Positions 35,620 to 44,698 are shown, numbered from the stretch's first letter. The stretch: DNA of 64,000 nucleotides from Pontivivens insulae (GCF_900302495.1 NZ_OMKW01000002.1:930001-994000); one strand, 5' to 3'. The notes: a model not told the origin generated them from the sequence alone. Numbers and translations: made by a program.

Positions 35620-35632
35620 ACCGGAGCGCGTC

Positions 35633-38152
35633 ATGAGCTTTTCTGTTGCCACCCGCATCGCCCGTCGAGAATTGCGCGCGGGCTTGCGCGGCTTCTACAT
35701 CTTTCTTGCCTGTCTCGCGCTCGGCGTTGCGGCCATTGCCGCGGTCGGATCTGTGCGTGCGGGTATCGAGGCTGGGTTGGCACGGGAAGGCGCGGCCATC
35801 CTTGGCGGAGATGCACAGGCACAATTCACCTACCGTTTTGCCACGGAAGAAGAGCAGGCCTGGCTTGCCTCAATATCCACACAGGTCTCGGAAACGGTCG
35901 ACTTTCGCTCGATGGCTGTTTCGGGAGACGAGCGCGGGCTGACCCAGGTGCGTGGCGTCGACGACCTTTACCCGCTTTACGGTGAAGTTGAATTGAGCCC
36001 CCCGCTTCCGCTCGACCAAGCGCTGGAGATGCGCGCACTGCCCGGCGGTGTGATGCAACCCGTACTAGCAGACCGTATGGGCCTGTCCGTTGGAGATACG
36101 TTTACGCTGGGAACTCAGGAATTTGAGTTGCGTGCCTTGTTGGAGCGCGAACCCGATGGCGCTGGTGCAGGCTTTGGTCTGGGGCCACGAACCATCGTGA
36201 CGCTCGAAGGGTTGGAGACATCGGGCCTCATAACCCAAGGAACCCTCTTTGAGACGCAATATCGCCTCGCCCTGCCCGCTGATGCCGATCTGGATACGAT
36301 TGCAGCCGCAGCGGAAGAGCGTTTTGCCGATGCGGGGCTACGGTGGCGCGACAGCCGCAATGGTGCGCCTGGCGTGGCGCGCTTCGTGGATCGCCTCGGC
36401 GCGTTTCTTGTGCTTGTGGGGCTGAGTGGCCTTGCTGTCGGCGGGCTGGGCGTCAGCGCAGCGGTGCGCACCTATCTCGATGGAAAGATCGAGACAATTG
36501 CGACGCTCAAAACATTGGGTGCAACCGGGTCGACGATTTTCCAGACCTATCTGATCCAAGTCGGTGTGCTGACCCTCGTAGGGATTGCCATCGGCATCGC
36601 TCTCGGCGCACTCGTCCCGCTCGCCCTCGGTCCAATTATTGAAGCCCGCCTGCCCGTGCCCGCTGTGTTCGGCATCTATCCTGGTCCTTTGGCAGAAGCC
36701 GCTGTCTATGGCGTGCTGACCGCGCTGATCTTCGTGATCTGGCCCCTCGCTCGGGCACAGGATATTCGTGCGGCTGGCCTCTTTAGGGAAATTGATGGGG
36801 GCGGACGCAAGTTGCCACGGTTCGCTTACCTGTTGGTGATTGCGGCTCTCGCCGTATCACTTGTCGGCCTTGCCGCGTGGTTCTCTGGCGTTTGGATGCT
36901 GGCGCTGGCGACCGCCGGAGGCATTCTGGGCGCGCTGCTGATCCTTGCGATTATGGCTTGGCTAATCCGGATTGGCTGTCGCCGCTTGTCGCAATCCAGA
37001 CTGGCGCGCGGCCGTCCGGCCCTGCGGCTCGCATTGGGGGCAGTTGGTGGACCCGGCGGGGAGACCGCAAGCGTCATCCTGTCTTTGGGGTTGGGCCTGA
37101 CGGTGCTGGCAGCGGTCGGTCAAATCGAGCGAAACACCCGCGACGCGATCAGTCAGGATCTGCCCGAGATCGCACCCGCCTATTTCTTTGTCGACATCCA
37201 AAACACGCAACTTGACGGTTTCCTCTCAACCGCGTTCGAAGATCCGGCTGTGGATCGCATTGATACTGCCCCGATGCTGCGGGGCATTCTGACGCGCATC
37301 AACGGCCAGCCGGCCAAGGATGTGGCCGGAGATCATTGGGTGCTGAATGGCGACAGAGGGGTGACCTACTCGGCCTTACAGCCCGACGATGCCATCCTCA
37401 CGGAAGGCGCGTGGTGGCCGGAGGATTATGATGGCCCGCCGCTCGTCAGCTTTGCTGCCGAAGAAGGGGAAGAGCTTGGCCTCTCGCTCGGCGATATGCT
37501 GACAGTGAACATTCTGGGGCGGGATGTAGAGGTTGAGATCGCATCCTTCCGCGTGGTGGATTTCGGCAATATGGGCATCAACTTCATCATGACGATGAGC
37601 CCCAATGCCCTTGCCGGAGCGCCCCACACCCACATTGCCACGCTTTATGCCGAGGAAGCCGCAGAAGGTCGTTTGCTGCGCGCGCTTGCGGGAGCCTATC
37701 CAAACATCACTGCCATCGGCGTCAGGGACGCAATCGCCCGCGTATCGGACGCGCTGGGTGGATTGGCGGCTGCAACGTCCTATGGCGCGTCGGCAACGTT
37801 GATTACTGGTTTCGTCGTGTTGATCGGGGCCGCAGCCGCGGGCACACGGCGGCGTGTTTTCGAGGCCGCGGTGCTAAAGACCGTTGGCGCGACACGCGGT
37901 CGCATCCTGGGATCTTTCGCCCTGCGCTCTGCCATTTTGGGCGCCGCGGCTGGCCTTGTTGCGATCCTGGGGGGCGCACTGGCTGGGTGGGGGGTCATGA
38001 CATTCGTCATGGAGGCAGACTATGTATTCGAGCCGGTTAGCGCCTTCATGATCGTACTCGGTGGAGCCACCGCAAGCCTGTTGGCGGGTCTTGGTTTCGC
38101 GCTTGGACCGCTGGCGGCCCGCCCTGCCCGTGTCTTGCGCAGTAAGGACTGA
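35633..38152 (+). CDS. ABC transporter permease of the YbbP/FtsX type
   Basis: An 839-residue permease starting at ATG 35633 (MSFSVATRIARRELRAG). One TM helix near residue 25 is followed by a long periplasmic MacB-like domain; FtsX-type four-helix sets recur around residues 250-300 and 730-830. It uses the same layout as YbbP, with two FtsX repeats. It pairs with the preceding ATPase. Transport substrate is inferred as lipid-like; direct evidence is absent. Confidence 0.93.
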   Translation: MSFSVATRIARRELRAGLRGFYIFLACLALGVAAIAAVGSVRAGIEAGLAREGAAILGGDAQAQFTYRFATEEEQAWLASISTQVSETVDFRSMAVSGDERGLTQVRGVDDLYPLYGEVELSPPLPLDQALEMRALPGGVMQPVLADRMGLSVGDTFTLGTQEFELRALLEREPDGAGAGFGLGPRTIVTLEGLETSGLITQGTLFETQYRLALPADADLDTIAAAAEERFADAGLRWRDSRNGAPGVARFVDRLGAFLVLVGLSGLAVGGLGVSAAVRTYLDGKIETIATLKTLGATGSTIFQTYLIQVGVLTLVGIAIGIALGALVPLALGPIIEARLPVPAVFGIYPGPLAEAAVYGVLTALIFVIWPLARAQDIRAAGLFREIDGGGRKLPRFAYLLVIAALAVSLVGLAAWFSGVWMLALATAGGILGALLILAIMAWLIRIGCRRLSQSRLARGRPALRLALGAVGGPGGETASVILSLGLGLTVLAAVGQIERNTRDAISQDLPEIAPAYFFVDIQNTQLDGFLSTAFEDPAVDRIDTAPMLRGILTRINGQPAKDVAGDHWVLNGDRGVTYSALQPDDAILTEGAWWPEDYDGPPLVSFAAEEGEELGLSLGDMLTVNILGRDVEVEIASFRVVDFGNMGINFIMTMSPNALAGAPHTHIATLYAEEAAEGRLLRALAGAYPNITAIGVRDAIARVSDALGGLAAATSYGASATLITGFVVLIGAAAAGTRRRVFEAAVLKTVGATRGRILGSFALRSAILGAAAGLVAILGGALAGWGVMTFVMEADYVFEPVSAFMIVLGGATASLLAGLGFALGPLAARPARVLRSKD

Positions 38153-38248
38153 ACAACCCCAAGCTGCGTCTTGAAATTGCGCCTCTGATCCCAATATTAT
38201 GACCGAAAGGCTCAGGATTGAGCCACTCATGCCGGAAAGGGAGTTTCA

Positions 38249-39004
38249 ATGGCACAGTTTGACACCGTACGTCAGCAGACGGCTGCAACAGCCGGTGCTG
38301 GCGCCCGCGCAGCCGAGATCGATACGGGTCTGCGCGCTCATATGAACAAGATCTACGGGCTGATGTCCGTGGGCCTGGGTGTGACCGGCGCGGTCGCATG
38401 GGCTTTTGGCACATCCGAAGGACTGCAATCGATCCTGCGTGATCCGATCACCTTCCAGCCGAACATCCTCGGCTTTGCCGTGATGTTTGCGCCGCTCGCC
38501 TTCATCCTTGTGATGTCCTTCGGCATCAACAAGCTGTCGGCCGGTGCCCTTCAGTTCCTGTTCTACACCTTTGCTGCTGTCATGGGCGCGTCCATCAGCT
38601 GGATCTTCCTAGCTTACACCGGCGCATCTATAGCACAAACATTCTTTGTGACGGCAATCGCCTTCGCGGGTCTGTCTCTCTATGGCTACACGACCAAGAA
38701 AGACCTGTCAGGCATGGGCGCGTTCCTGATCATGGGCCTGATCGGTTTGATCGTGGCGAGCATCGTCAACATCTTCCTCGCGTCCTCCGCGCTTGGCTTT
38801 GCGATTTCCGTGATTGGTGTTCTGATCTTCGCGGGCCTGACGGCTTATGACACGCAGCGTCTGAAGAACGAGTATATCATGGCCGCCCGCGCTGGTGCGA
38901 CCGAATGGCTGCAGAAGTCCGCAATCATGGGCGCACTCAGCCTGTACCTGAACTTCATCAACATGTTCATGTTCCTGCTTCAGTTCCTCGGCAACCGCGA
39001 GTGA
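38249..39004 (+). CDS. Bax inhibitor-1/YccA family membrane protein
   Basis: A 251-residue integral membrane protein with about seven transmembrane helices. It opens with a polar tail (residues 1-30) and then HMNKIYGLMSVGLGVTGAVA. The BI-1 signature is visible as L-S-L-Y-G-Y-T-T-K-K-D-L-S and F-A-G-L-T-A-Y-D-T-Q-R-L-K near the carboxy end; the conserved Asp is in AYDTQ. Family members modulate FtsH and may leak calcium. It is monocistronic with a strong terminator. Confidence 0.94.
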   Translation: MAQFDTVRQQTAATAGAGARAAEIDTGLRAHMNKIYGLMSVGLGVTGAVAWAFGTSEGLQSILRDPITFQPNILGFAVMFAPLAFILVMSFGINKLSAGALQFLFYTFAAVMGASISWIFLAYTGASIAQTFFVTAIAFAGLSLYGYTTKKDLSGMGAFLIMGLIGLIVASIVNIFLASSALGFAISVIGVLIFAGLTAYDTQRLKNEYIMAARAGATEWLQKSAIMGALSLYLNFINMFMFLLQFLGNRE

Positions 39005-39029
39005 TCTGAGCAAAAGTCAATGATACACA

Positions 39030-39057
39030 GGGCCGGAGGGAAACCTCCGGCCCTTTT
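39030..39057. terminator. Rho-independent terminator of the BI-1 gene
   Basis: GGGCCGGAGG-GAAA-CCTCCGGCCC followed by TTTT. The stem is perfect over 10 bp with a GNRA-type loop. Confidence 0.92.
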
Positions 39058-39058
39058 G

Positions 39059-39574
39059 CTATGTGATGTGTAAACGGGCGTCACGCTGCATGCGGATTGC
39101 GGGAAACGGAATGTCGCCCGGGAAGCGAAGTTCGACCGGCTCAATCTCCACAAATCCCTGTGCCGCATAGAACGGGACTGCGGTCAGAGTTGAGAGCGCT
39201 TCAAAACGATGCAGTCCGACAGCCCGCGCGGTGGCAAAGCAGTGTTGCAGGATGCGCGCCGCCACACCAAGGCGGAGCGCATCGGGATCTACGGCCACGT
39301 GACGGATATGGGCCAATCCGTCCGTCACCGCATCTCCACCGGGTGCGTTCAGCGTGAAGCCCCCGCAACCGACGATCTGTCCGGCCCGCTCGACCACAAA
39401 GTAGCTGCCGCTGGACAATAGGGCCGGTTGCGCGCGCACCATCACCGGAAGAGCCGTTACAAGGACAGATGGTGGATAATCCGCGGGCAGTAAGGCGGCA
39501 TAAGAACGGCGCAGAACTGTTTCCACGGCATCCATGTCGCTCAGCGTTGCCGTTCTCAACTTAAGATCAGCCAT
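39059..39574 (-). CDS. GNAT family N-acetyltransferase
   Basis: A 171-residue acetyltransferase. Motif A, for acetyl-CoA, reads IRHVAVDPDALRLGVAARIL with the R/G-x-G-x-A variant, preceded by IVGCGGFTL. The carboxy portion (FYAAQGFVEIEP) is the usual motif B. Substrate unknown. It sits alone between the BI-1 gene and rpmG. Confidence 0.88.
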   Translation of the reverse strand: MADLKLRTATLSDMDAVETVLRRSYAALLPADYPPSVLVTALPVMVRAQPALLSSGSYFVVERAGQIVGCGGFTLNAPGGDAVTDGLAHIRHVAVDPDALRLGVAARILQHCFATARAVGLHRFEALSTLTAVPFYAAQGFVEIEPVELRFPGDIPFPAIRMQRDARLHIT

Positions 39575-39590
39575 ATGTCCCCTCTAAACG

Positions 39591-39620
39591 AAAAAGGGCC
39601 GCACCTTGCGGCGCGGCCCC
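39591..39620 (-). terminator. Rho-independent terminator of rpmG
   Basis: On the minus strand GGGGCCGCGC-CGCAAGGT-GCGGCCC is followed by TTTTT. The stem is 7-8 bp and the U-tract is clear. It ends 22 nt past the rpmG stop. Confidence 0.85.
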
Positions 39621-39642
39621 CTGATCCTAGGATCGGGCTAGA

Positions 39643-39810
39643 TCACTTGATCTTGCCCTCCTTGTATTCAACGTGCTTGCGCGCGACCGGGTCGTACTTA
39701 CGTACGGACATCTTTTCGGTCATCGTGCGGGAGTTCTTTTTGGTGACGTAGAAATGGCCCGTTCCCGCAGTGGAATTCAGGCGGATCTTGATCGTCGTCG
39801 GCTTCGCCAT
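39643..39810 (-). CDS. rpmG: 50S ribosomal protein L33
   Basis: A 55-residue ribosomal protein, too short for usual length cut-offs. It reads [16 protein letters not shown], then [29 protein letters not shown] and ends EGKIK. It has no zinc-binding cysteines, so it is the C-minus type, common in proteobacteria. It binds the 50S subunit near the E site. A sigma-70-like promoter is proposed at 39888-39915. Confidence 0.97.
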   Translation of the reverse strand: MAKPTTIKIRLNSTAGTGHFYVTKKNSRTMTEKMSVRKYDPVARKHVEYKEGKIK

Positions 39811-39887
39811 GATCCATCTCCTGTAACGGGCGGGGTCCGCCCCTTGGTTTACACTGAGTCCGTTTGGACCCTAAATCTCGAACCCGT

Positions 39888-39915
39888 CTCCTACACCGCT
39901 GGTCGGTGGTGTCAA
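39888..39915 (-). promoter_or_regulatory. Candidate sigma-70 promoter of rpmG
   Basis: On the minus strand TTGACA (39915-39910) and TAGGAG (39893-39888) lie 16 nt apart, 78 nt upstream of rpmG. The -35 hexamer overlaps the stop codon of the NUDIX gene. Confidence 0.5.
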
Positions 39916-40589
39916 GCGGTGAGCATCCGGAAATGGGACCGTTCGCCAACGTGATTGAAGAACGGCACAGGTCTTGGGCCAGTGCGCAGGCGCGCCTCAA
40001 CCTCGGACAGTACGATCTCTGTTATGAAGGGCAATGCGAGCTTGCGGGCATCGGCAAGCGGAACCCAGTGCAAGTGGCTCAATTCATCGCAGGCTTCGCT
40101 GAAATCGTCTGGGTCCCCTGTGATATCCTCTACCCGCGCCATGAAGAACCGGGCGTCAAACCGGCGCGGCCGACCCGCAGGCGTCACGGCGCGAAAAATC
40201 ACATCAAGCGCGCCAAGATCGGGAAGCAAACCGCGTGCAACAAAGCCAGCCCAGTCTGGGGGAACATCCTGTTCAGTCTGACCCGGTTGGCCCAGCGCGA
40301 GACCAGTTTCCTCAAACAGCTCCCGAATCGCGGCGAGTGCCAGGCGCGCCGACTTATCTGGCTCTGACTGCTGATTTAAAATTGCGCGTACGTGCGGAAC
40401 AAGGTCCCGGTGGACCGGAATGTCGCGGTCCTGATCATCAAGTGCGCCGCCCGGAAACACGTATTTGTTCGGCATGAACACCGCCTTTGCGCCGCGCTGG
40501 CCCATAAGAAGGTGTGGATCATCTCTGCCGCCACGCAGAAGGATAATCGTCGCGGCATCACGGATAGGAACGTCATTTGGATCTGTCAT
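39912..40589 (-). CDS. NUDIX hydrolase
   Basis: A 225-residue NUDIX protein. The box is split but readable: PGGALDDQD followed by A-I-R-E-L-F-E-E-T-G-L-A-L, where R-E-x-x-E-E-x-G holds the metal-binding glutamates. The spacer between Gly and Glu is longer than usual, which occurs in the NUDT7/19-like acyl-CoA pyrophosphatase group. Substrate is uncertain. It overlaps the candidate rpmG promoter at its 3' end. Confidence 0.87.
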   Translation of the reverse strand: MTDPNDVPIRDAATIILLRGGRDDPHLLMGQRGAKAVFMPNKYVFPGGALDDQDRDIPVHRDLVPHVRAILNQQSEPDKSARLALAAIRELFEETGLALGQPGQTEQDVPPDWAGFVARGLLPDLGALDVIFRAVTPAGRPRRFDARFFMARVEDITGDPDDFSEACDELSHLHWVPLADARKLALPFITEIVLSEVEARLRTGPRPVPFFNHVGERSHFRMLTA

Positions 40590-40620
40590 AGCCGACTATG
40601 CGCAGAGCCTGGAGGTCGGC

Positions 40621-41037
40621 TCAATAGTTGTCAGGCTCCGCGCCGAACCCGTGCATGCGCTTGGCCCACTGGAACGCGATCCAACCGCCCTTGATCCGCG
40701 GCAATAGCCAAAGCGAGAGCAAAACGAACGGCACGGAGAGACCGAAAAACAGCACCCAGGGGCTGGGCCGCCATAGTTCGTAAATCAGCACGATCAGCGG
40801 TGCCATCAGATGGCCCGCGATCAGCATGGTGAGCCAAGCCGGACCATCATCCGCGCGCTGTGGCGTGAAATCCTGCTGGCAGACAACGCAGTCATCACGA
40901 ACTTTGAGATAACCCTCAAAAACCGGTCCCGCGCCGCATCGCGGGCAGGTACGCCGCCATCCTCGCATGATGGCCGTCTTTGTATCACGCTCCTCAGAGC
41001 TAAGGGCGGGCGGTGTGTTTTGGGCATTCTCTATCAT
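40621..41037 (-). CDS. DUF983 membrane protein
   Basis: A 138-residue protein with a zinc-ribbon-like region: C-P-R-C-G-A-G-P-V-F and C-V-V-C-Q-Q-D-F near residues 31-57, then two transmembrane helices (LTMLIAGHLMAPLIVLIYEL and WVLFFGLSVPFVLLSLWLLP). This is the DUF983 layout. Function is unknown. The NUDIX gene is 31 nt downstream and on the same strand; the two are often linked in this bacterial group. Confidence 0.88.
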   Translation of the reverse strand: MIENAQNTPPALSSEERDTKTAIMRGWRRTCPRCGAGPVFEGYLKVRDDCVVCQQDFTPQRADDGPAWLTMLIAGHLMAPLIVLIYELWRPSPWVLFFGLSVPFVLLSLWLLPRIKGGWIAFQWAKRMHGFGAEPDNY

Positions 41038-41214
41038 GCGACCTCCCTACTCCCTCTTTTGAGCGGCGTCACGTGGACAAAAGCGCCCGCCTGCCGTCGA
41101 CCGAAGAATCTGAAAAATTCTGCGACGGAATTGCTCTGGCCGATGCGTATCACCCCCGACAACGCGCAAAGCGGGGTCGAGACAGACAAGAACCTATCGA
41201 GTGGAGCACAGACA

Positions 41215-41712
41215 ATGTTTATGACCAAGAAAACCCTTCTCGCCACGGCACTGATTGCAGTGCTCGCCGCACCCGTCGCCTTCGCCCAAAGCGGACCAAG
41301 CGGTTTCGACTTTGACGTTGTCGATACCAACTCTGACGGAGAGCTGACAGCTGATGAGCTGAACGCCTTTGCATTGGCCCGTTTCGAGGCACAGGACCTG
41401 AACGACGATGGCGAACTTGACGCGGAAGAGCTGTCCGCAGCGATCGCGGCTCGCGCGGAAGAGCGCCGGACCCGTGGCGTGGAGCGCATCATCGAGCGCG
41501 CGGATGCTGATGGAAATGGGACGCTGAGCGCCGACGAACTGGGCGGCCGCCGCAGCCCTGAAGAGCGTATCGCGCGACTTGATACTGACGACAGCGGTAC
41601 GATCTCGCGCGAGGAAGCTGAGGCTGCCTCTGATGACCGGCGTGGCAACCGTGGTGATCGTGGCGACCGAGGTGAGCGAGGCGACCGTGGCGGCGATCGC
41701 GCAGCAGAATAA
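41215..41712 (+). CDS. Exported EF-hand calcium-binding protein
   Basis: A 165-residue secreted protein. ATG 41215 has GGAG 9 nt upstream, and the signal peptide ends after VAFA (residue 24). Four EF-hand loops lie at about residues 37-48 (DTNSDGELTADE), 61-72 (DLNDDGELDAEE), 97-108 (DADGNGTLSADE) and 123-134 (DTDDSGTISREE), all with D-x-D/N-x-D/S/N-G and a terminal Glu. The carboxy tail is a run of R-G-D/N/E repeats. It heads an operon with an ECF sigma factor, so it may sense periplasmic calcium or another metal. Confidence 0.9.
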   Translation: MFMTKKTLLATALIAVLAAPVAFAQSGPSGFDFDVVDTNSDGELTADELNAFALARFEAQDLNDDGELDAEELSAAIAARAEERRTRGVERIIERADADGNGTLSADELGGRRSPEERIARLDTDDSGTISREEAEAASDDRRGNRGDRGDRGERGDRGGDRAAE

Positions 41713-41749
41713 GAGTGCTCTAGGAACTCTGTCGGGGGCGTGGTTTAGT

Positions 41750-42364
41750 GTGAACGCCCCCGATGCCCCTTGTCCTGACGGAGATACCCGCGCGTTGTTT
41801 TCTGCCAGCCGAAATCACGATGCGGAGCTCATGGCCGCATTCGCGCGCGGCGATCAGTCTGCGGCACGTGCGCTGACAGAACGTCATGCAGGCCGGGCGC
41901 TGTCGGTGGCGACTCGCATGCTGGGCGAAACGATGGAAGCGCAGGACGTCACCCAGGAAGCCATGCTGCGCCTGTTTCGCAAGGCGCCGGACTGGGATGG
42001 TGAGCGCGCGCAGGTCAGCACGTGGCTCTACCGTGTCGTGTCCAACCTGTGCATCGACAGGCTGCGCGGACGGCGGAGCGAACCGCTGGACGCGGCGGGC
42101 GAACCTGAGGACGAAACGCCAAGCGTTGATGCCCGATTGCAGCAGATGGACCGGGCCAAGGCACTCCATGCCGCCATTGATCGCTTGCCCGACCGGCAGC
42201 GTCTTGCCGTCACGCTGCGCCATATCGAAGAGTTGAGCAATCCGGAGGTTGCCGTGGTGATGGAGACAAGCGTTGATGCAGTGGAAAGCTTGCTGGCCCG
42301 TGGCGGACGGGCGCTGCGCGCGGCCCTTGGCCGACGCCGCGATGATCTGGGAGCCATGGAATGA
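41750..42364 (+). CDS. ECF-family RNA polymerase sigma factor
   Basis: A 204-residue protein from GTG 41750, 37 nt after the EF-hand stop. Region 2 reads ELMAAFARGDQSAARALTER and EDVTQEAML-like QDVTQEAMLRLFRKA, with W-L-Y-R-V-V-S-N-L-C-I-D-R-L-R; region 4 has AIDRLPDRQRLAVTLRHIEE and ESLLARGGRALRAAL. An ATG inside region 2 would truncate it. It is the regulator of this operon by position. The start codon is the least certain part. The next gene begins 14 nt downstream; a tighter ATG overlaps the stop. Confidence 0.92.
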   Translation: MNAPDAPCPDGDTRALFSASRNHDAELMAAFARGDQSAARALTERHAGRALSVATRMLGETMEAQDVTQEAMLRLFRKAPDWDGERAQVSTWLYRVVSNLCIDRLRGRRSEPLDAAGEPEDETPSVDARLQQMDRAKALHAAIDRLPDRQRLAVTLRHIEELSNPEVAVVMETSVDAVESLLARGGRALRAALGRRRDDLGAME

Positions 42365-42378
42365 TACAGGAGGACAAG

Positions 42379-42774
42379 ATGACCGATGCCTCAAAGCAGA
42401 TTGATGATGATCTCAACGCGTTCTTCCAGGCCGCCCGCGACGAAAAGCCAGAGCCCGATGCAGAGTTGATGAGCCGGATTCTGGCCGACGCCGCCGTGAT
42501 TGGTGCTGATCATCATCGGGCCCATGCGAGCCGTGGGGAGACGGCCCCGCCTGCGGGGTCTTGGTTCAGCCGTTTTTCAGAACTGTTCGGCGGGTTTGAG
42601 ATTGCGGTTCCAGCCTTTGGATGTTTCGCAATAGGCATGATGATCGGACTGAATGGCGGTGCCGATTTCGCGATTCTCCAAGGGCTTGATGTGATCCTGG
42701 GGGCAGAAGACATTGTGGCCATGGGATACGCCATTGACGGGGTCGAACTGATCGGGACGGAGACGGGATTGTGA
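42379..42774 (+). CDS. Single-pass membrane protein, candidate anti-sigma factor
   Basis: A 131-residue protein starting at ATG 42379, with AGGAGG 5 nt upstream; the ATG overlapping the sigma stop at 42361 is less well placed. The first 60 residues are polar and acidic, then one hydrophobic segment (FEIAVPAFGCFAIGMMIGLN) precedes a short carboxy tail. I recognise no family. Position right after an ECF gene and before a periplasmic sensor suggests an anti-sigma role. No zinc ZAS motif (H-x3-C-x2-C) is present. Confidence 0.6.
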   Translation: MTDASKQIDDDLNAFFQAARDEKPEPDAELMSRILADAAVIGADHHRAHASRGETAPPAGSWFSRFSELFGGFEIAVPAFGCFAIGMMIGLNGGADFAILQGLDVILGAEDIVAMGYAIDGVELIGTETGL

Positions 42775-43280
42775 GCGAGACCCCACAAATGAGCCGTGGT
42801 TTCAGAATCGCATTCGCAATATCGCTTGGATTGAACGTCCTGGTCATCGGAGCGGTGTTGGGAACGTTTTTGCAAGACAGCGGTGCACCGACCCGCCTGG
42901 CCGCGACCCCAAATTTCAATCAATCCATTCAAGCACTTCCTGATGTGGAACGTCAGGCCCTTATCAGCCAGTTGAGGGACCTCGCCGCAGAGCGTGGGAC
43001 CCCCCGCAGCCAACGGATCAACGCCATGCGGATGTTCACGCAGGCCCTGCGTCAGGAACCAATGGACCGAGAGGCTATCGTCGCCCTCTGGGCCCAGCGC
43101 CAGACAACCGGTGACATGATGCGGCAGGAGGCAGAAAACCTGCTCCTCGACACGCTGGAAGGGCTGCCGCTTTCCGAGCGGATGGCATTTCTGGAACGGC
43201 TCAACGAGCGTCAATCCAATCGTCCGCGACCGCCGCGTGGCGAAGGTGACTGGCCACGGCAACGCTCAAACGACAACTGA
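42771..43280 (+). CDS. Periplasmic heavy-metal sensor-like protein (CnrX/CpxP-like)
   Basis: A 169-residue protein starting at GTG 42771, overlapping the previous stop. One transmembrane anchor (residues 11-31, IAFAISLGLNVLVIGAVLGTF) is followed by a helical periplasmic domain with QALPDVERQALISQLRDL and a second LPLSERMAFLERL repeat, as in the Metal_resist/CnrX group that uses LTxxQ-like helices. These bind metal or misfolded protein and control ECF sigma activity. The tail is Arg/Pro-rich. Confidence 0.8.
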   Translation: MSETPQMSRGFRIAFAISLGLNVLVIGAVLGTFLQDSGAPTRLAATPNFNQSIQALPDVERQALISQLRDLAAERGTPRSQRINAMRMFTQALRQEPMDREAIVALWAQRQTTGDMMRQEAENLLLDTLEGLPLSERMAFLERLNERQSNRPRPPRGEGDWPRQRSNDN

Positions 43281-43294
43281 TCTAGCGCAGGCCG

Positions 43295-44698
43295 CTATGC
43301 GGTTTTGCTCTTCACACTCTCAAGCGCAGACGTCACGACGCGGTTGCGGCCCTGCGCCTTTGCCAGATACAGCATTTCGTCCGCCTGCCCGATCAGTCGT
43401 TCTGCGGACAGTTCGGCACCGGTTGTCGCTGCCATGCCAATGCTGACGGTGCAGTTGATGGATTGACCCGTGCCGATATCGAATTTGGTATTCGCGATGG
43501 CACTGCGCACCCGCTCGGCCACCGGGCGCGCGCCGTCGACGCAGGTGTCGGGCAATGCGACGAGAAACTCTTCGCCACCCAGACGAACCGTCAGGTCGAC
43601 GCCCCGCACCTGTTGCTGAATAAGCCGCGCAACGGATCGTAACAGTTCATCCCCGGCATCATGACCGTAGGTGTCGTTGATGCGTTTGAAATGATCAAGA
43701 TCAAGGACCATCGCAGTGACGCATCTGCCCGCAGGTGCGCTGCTTTCCAACATCTGGCCAAGGCGGAAACTGCAAAACCGTCGATTATAGAGCCCGGTGA
43801 GGGGATCAATAGAGGCAAGCCGCAGACCATCGGTCAGGTTGTCCCGGAGCCGCATGGAATACAATCTGCGACGCAGTTGCGACTTCATACGCATCGAAAG
43901 CTCACTGGGATCGCAGGGCTCCATCACATAGTCCCATGCGCCAAGATCAAGCGCCTTTGCCGCCGTGCGCATGTTGTCATCATTTACAGCGACGATTACC
44001 GCAATATTCCGGGTTGCATAGTTCCGTGAGAGCGCCGCTGCACAGCGCAGACCATCGCCATTTGCTGACAAAGCCTGATGCACAAGGACCGCATCCGGCT
44101 GTCTGCTTTCTGCAAGGCTGAGAGCATCGCCTTCCGTGGTGCAAAAGCTTGCAACAACGCCGAGCCTCGACGACAGGCTGTCGCAACAGGCCTGCCCCTG
44201 ACGGGCGTCAGGCGCGGCAACAAGAACAGACTGTCCAGGCCCGATTGCCGGCGCCTTGGTCAAATCATCAACCGGCAGGCCGAGGTCGCGTGCAACGTCG
44301 TTTCGGTGGCGCAACTCATCCATAGCGAAGCGGACACGCATCAAATTCCGGACTCTCGCAAATAGAGCGAGGTCATGGATCGGCTTGATGAGGAAGTCAT
44401 CCGCCCCAGCCGCAAGACCGCGGACCCGATCGTCTGGATCGTTGCTGGAACTCATCATCACGACCGGAATATGCGCTGTCGCCGAACTGTTCTTAAGCTC
44501 AGCGCACAATTCAAAGGCGTCGATCTCCGGCATCATGACGTCAATCAGCACCATCGCGGGTGGTGAATGGCGCAGGATGCCGCCGACCTCTTCCGCATCG
44601 CCGGTCACGATGACATCGTAATAGACACTGGTCAGCTTCGCGCGGATCAACGCCCTGTTAGCCGCAACATCATCAATCACCAGAATGCGTCCAGACAT
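43295..44698 (-). CDS. pleD: PleD-like response regulator with diguanylate cyclase
   Basis: A 467-residue protein with the REC-REC-GGDEF layout of PleD. The first receiver is intact (ILVIDDVAANR, Asp in VLIDVMMP, Lys in FLIKPI). The second (VLVAAPDARQG and VMEPCDPSEL) lacks the usual acidic pocket and is probably only structural. The cyclase has LDLDHFKRINDTYGHDAGDE, the inhibitory RxxD site in RGVDLTVRL and the active G-G-E-E-F. It makes cyclic di-GMP. Its partner kinase is not in the window. Confidence 0.95.
   Translation of the reverse strand: MSGRILVIDDVAANRALIRAKLTSVYYDVIVTGDAEEVGGILRHSPPAMVLIDVMMPEIDAFELCAELKNSSATAHIPVVMMSSSNDPDDRVRGLAAGADDFLIKPIHDLALFARVRNLMRVRFAMDELRHRNDVARDLGLPVDDLTKAPAIGPGQSVLVAAPDARQGQACCDSLSSRLGVVASFCTTEGDALSLAESRQPDAVLVHQALSANGDGLRCAAALSRNYATRNIAVIVAVNDDNMRTAAKALDLGAWDYVMEPCDPSELSMRMKSQLRRRLYSMRLRDNLTDGLRLASIDPLTGLYNRRFCSFRLGQMLESSAPAGRCVTAMVLDLDHFKRINDTYGHDAGDELLRSVARLIQQQVRGVDLTVRLGGEEFLVALPDTCVDGARPVAERVRSAIANTKFDIGTGQSINCTVSIGMAATTGAELSAERLIGQADEMLYLAKAQGRNRVVTSALESVKSKTA

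Noticed and set aside
41103-41135. Possible ECF promoter GGAAT...CGTAT upstream of the EF-hand gene
   Set aside because: Spacing of about 14 nt is shorter than the 16-17 nt of known ECF promoters, and the -35 lacks the AAC core.
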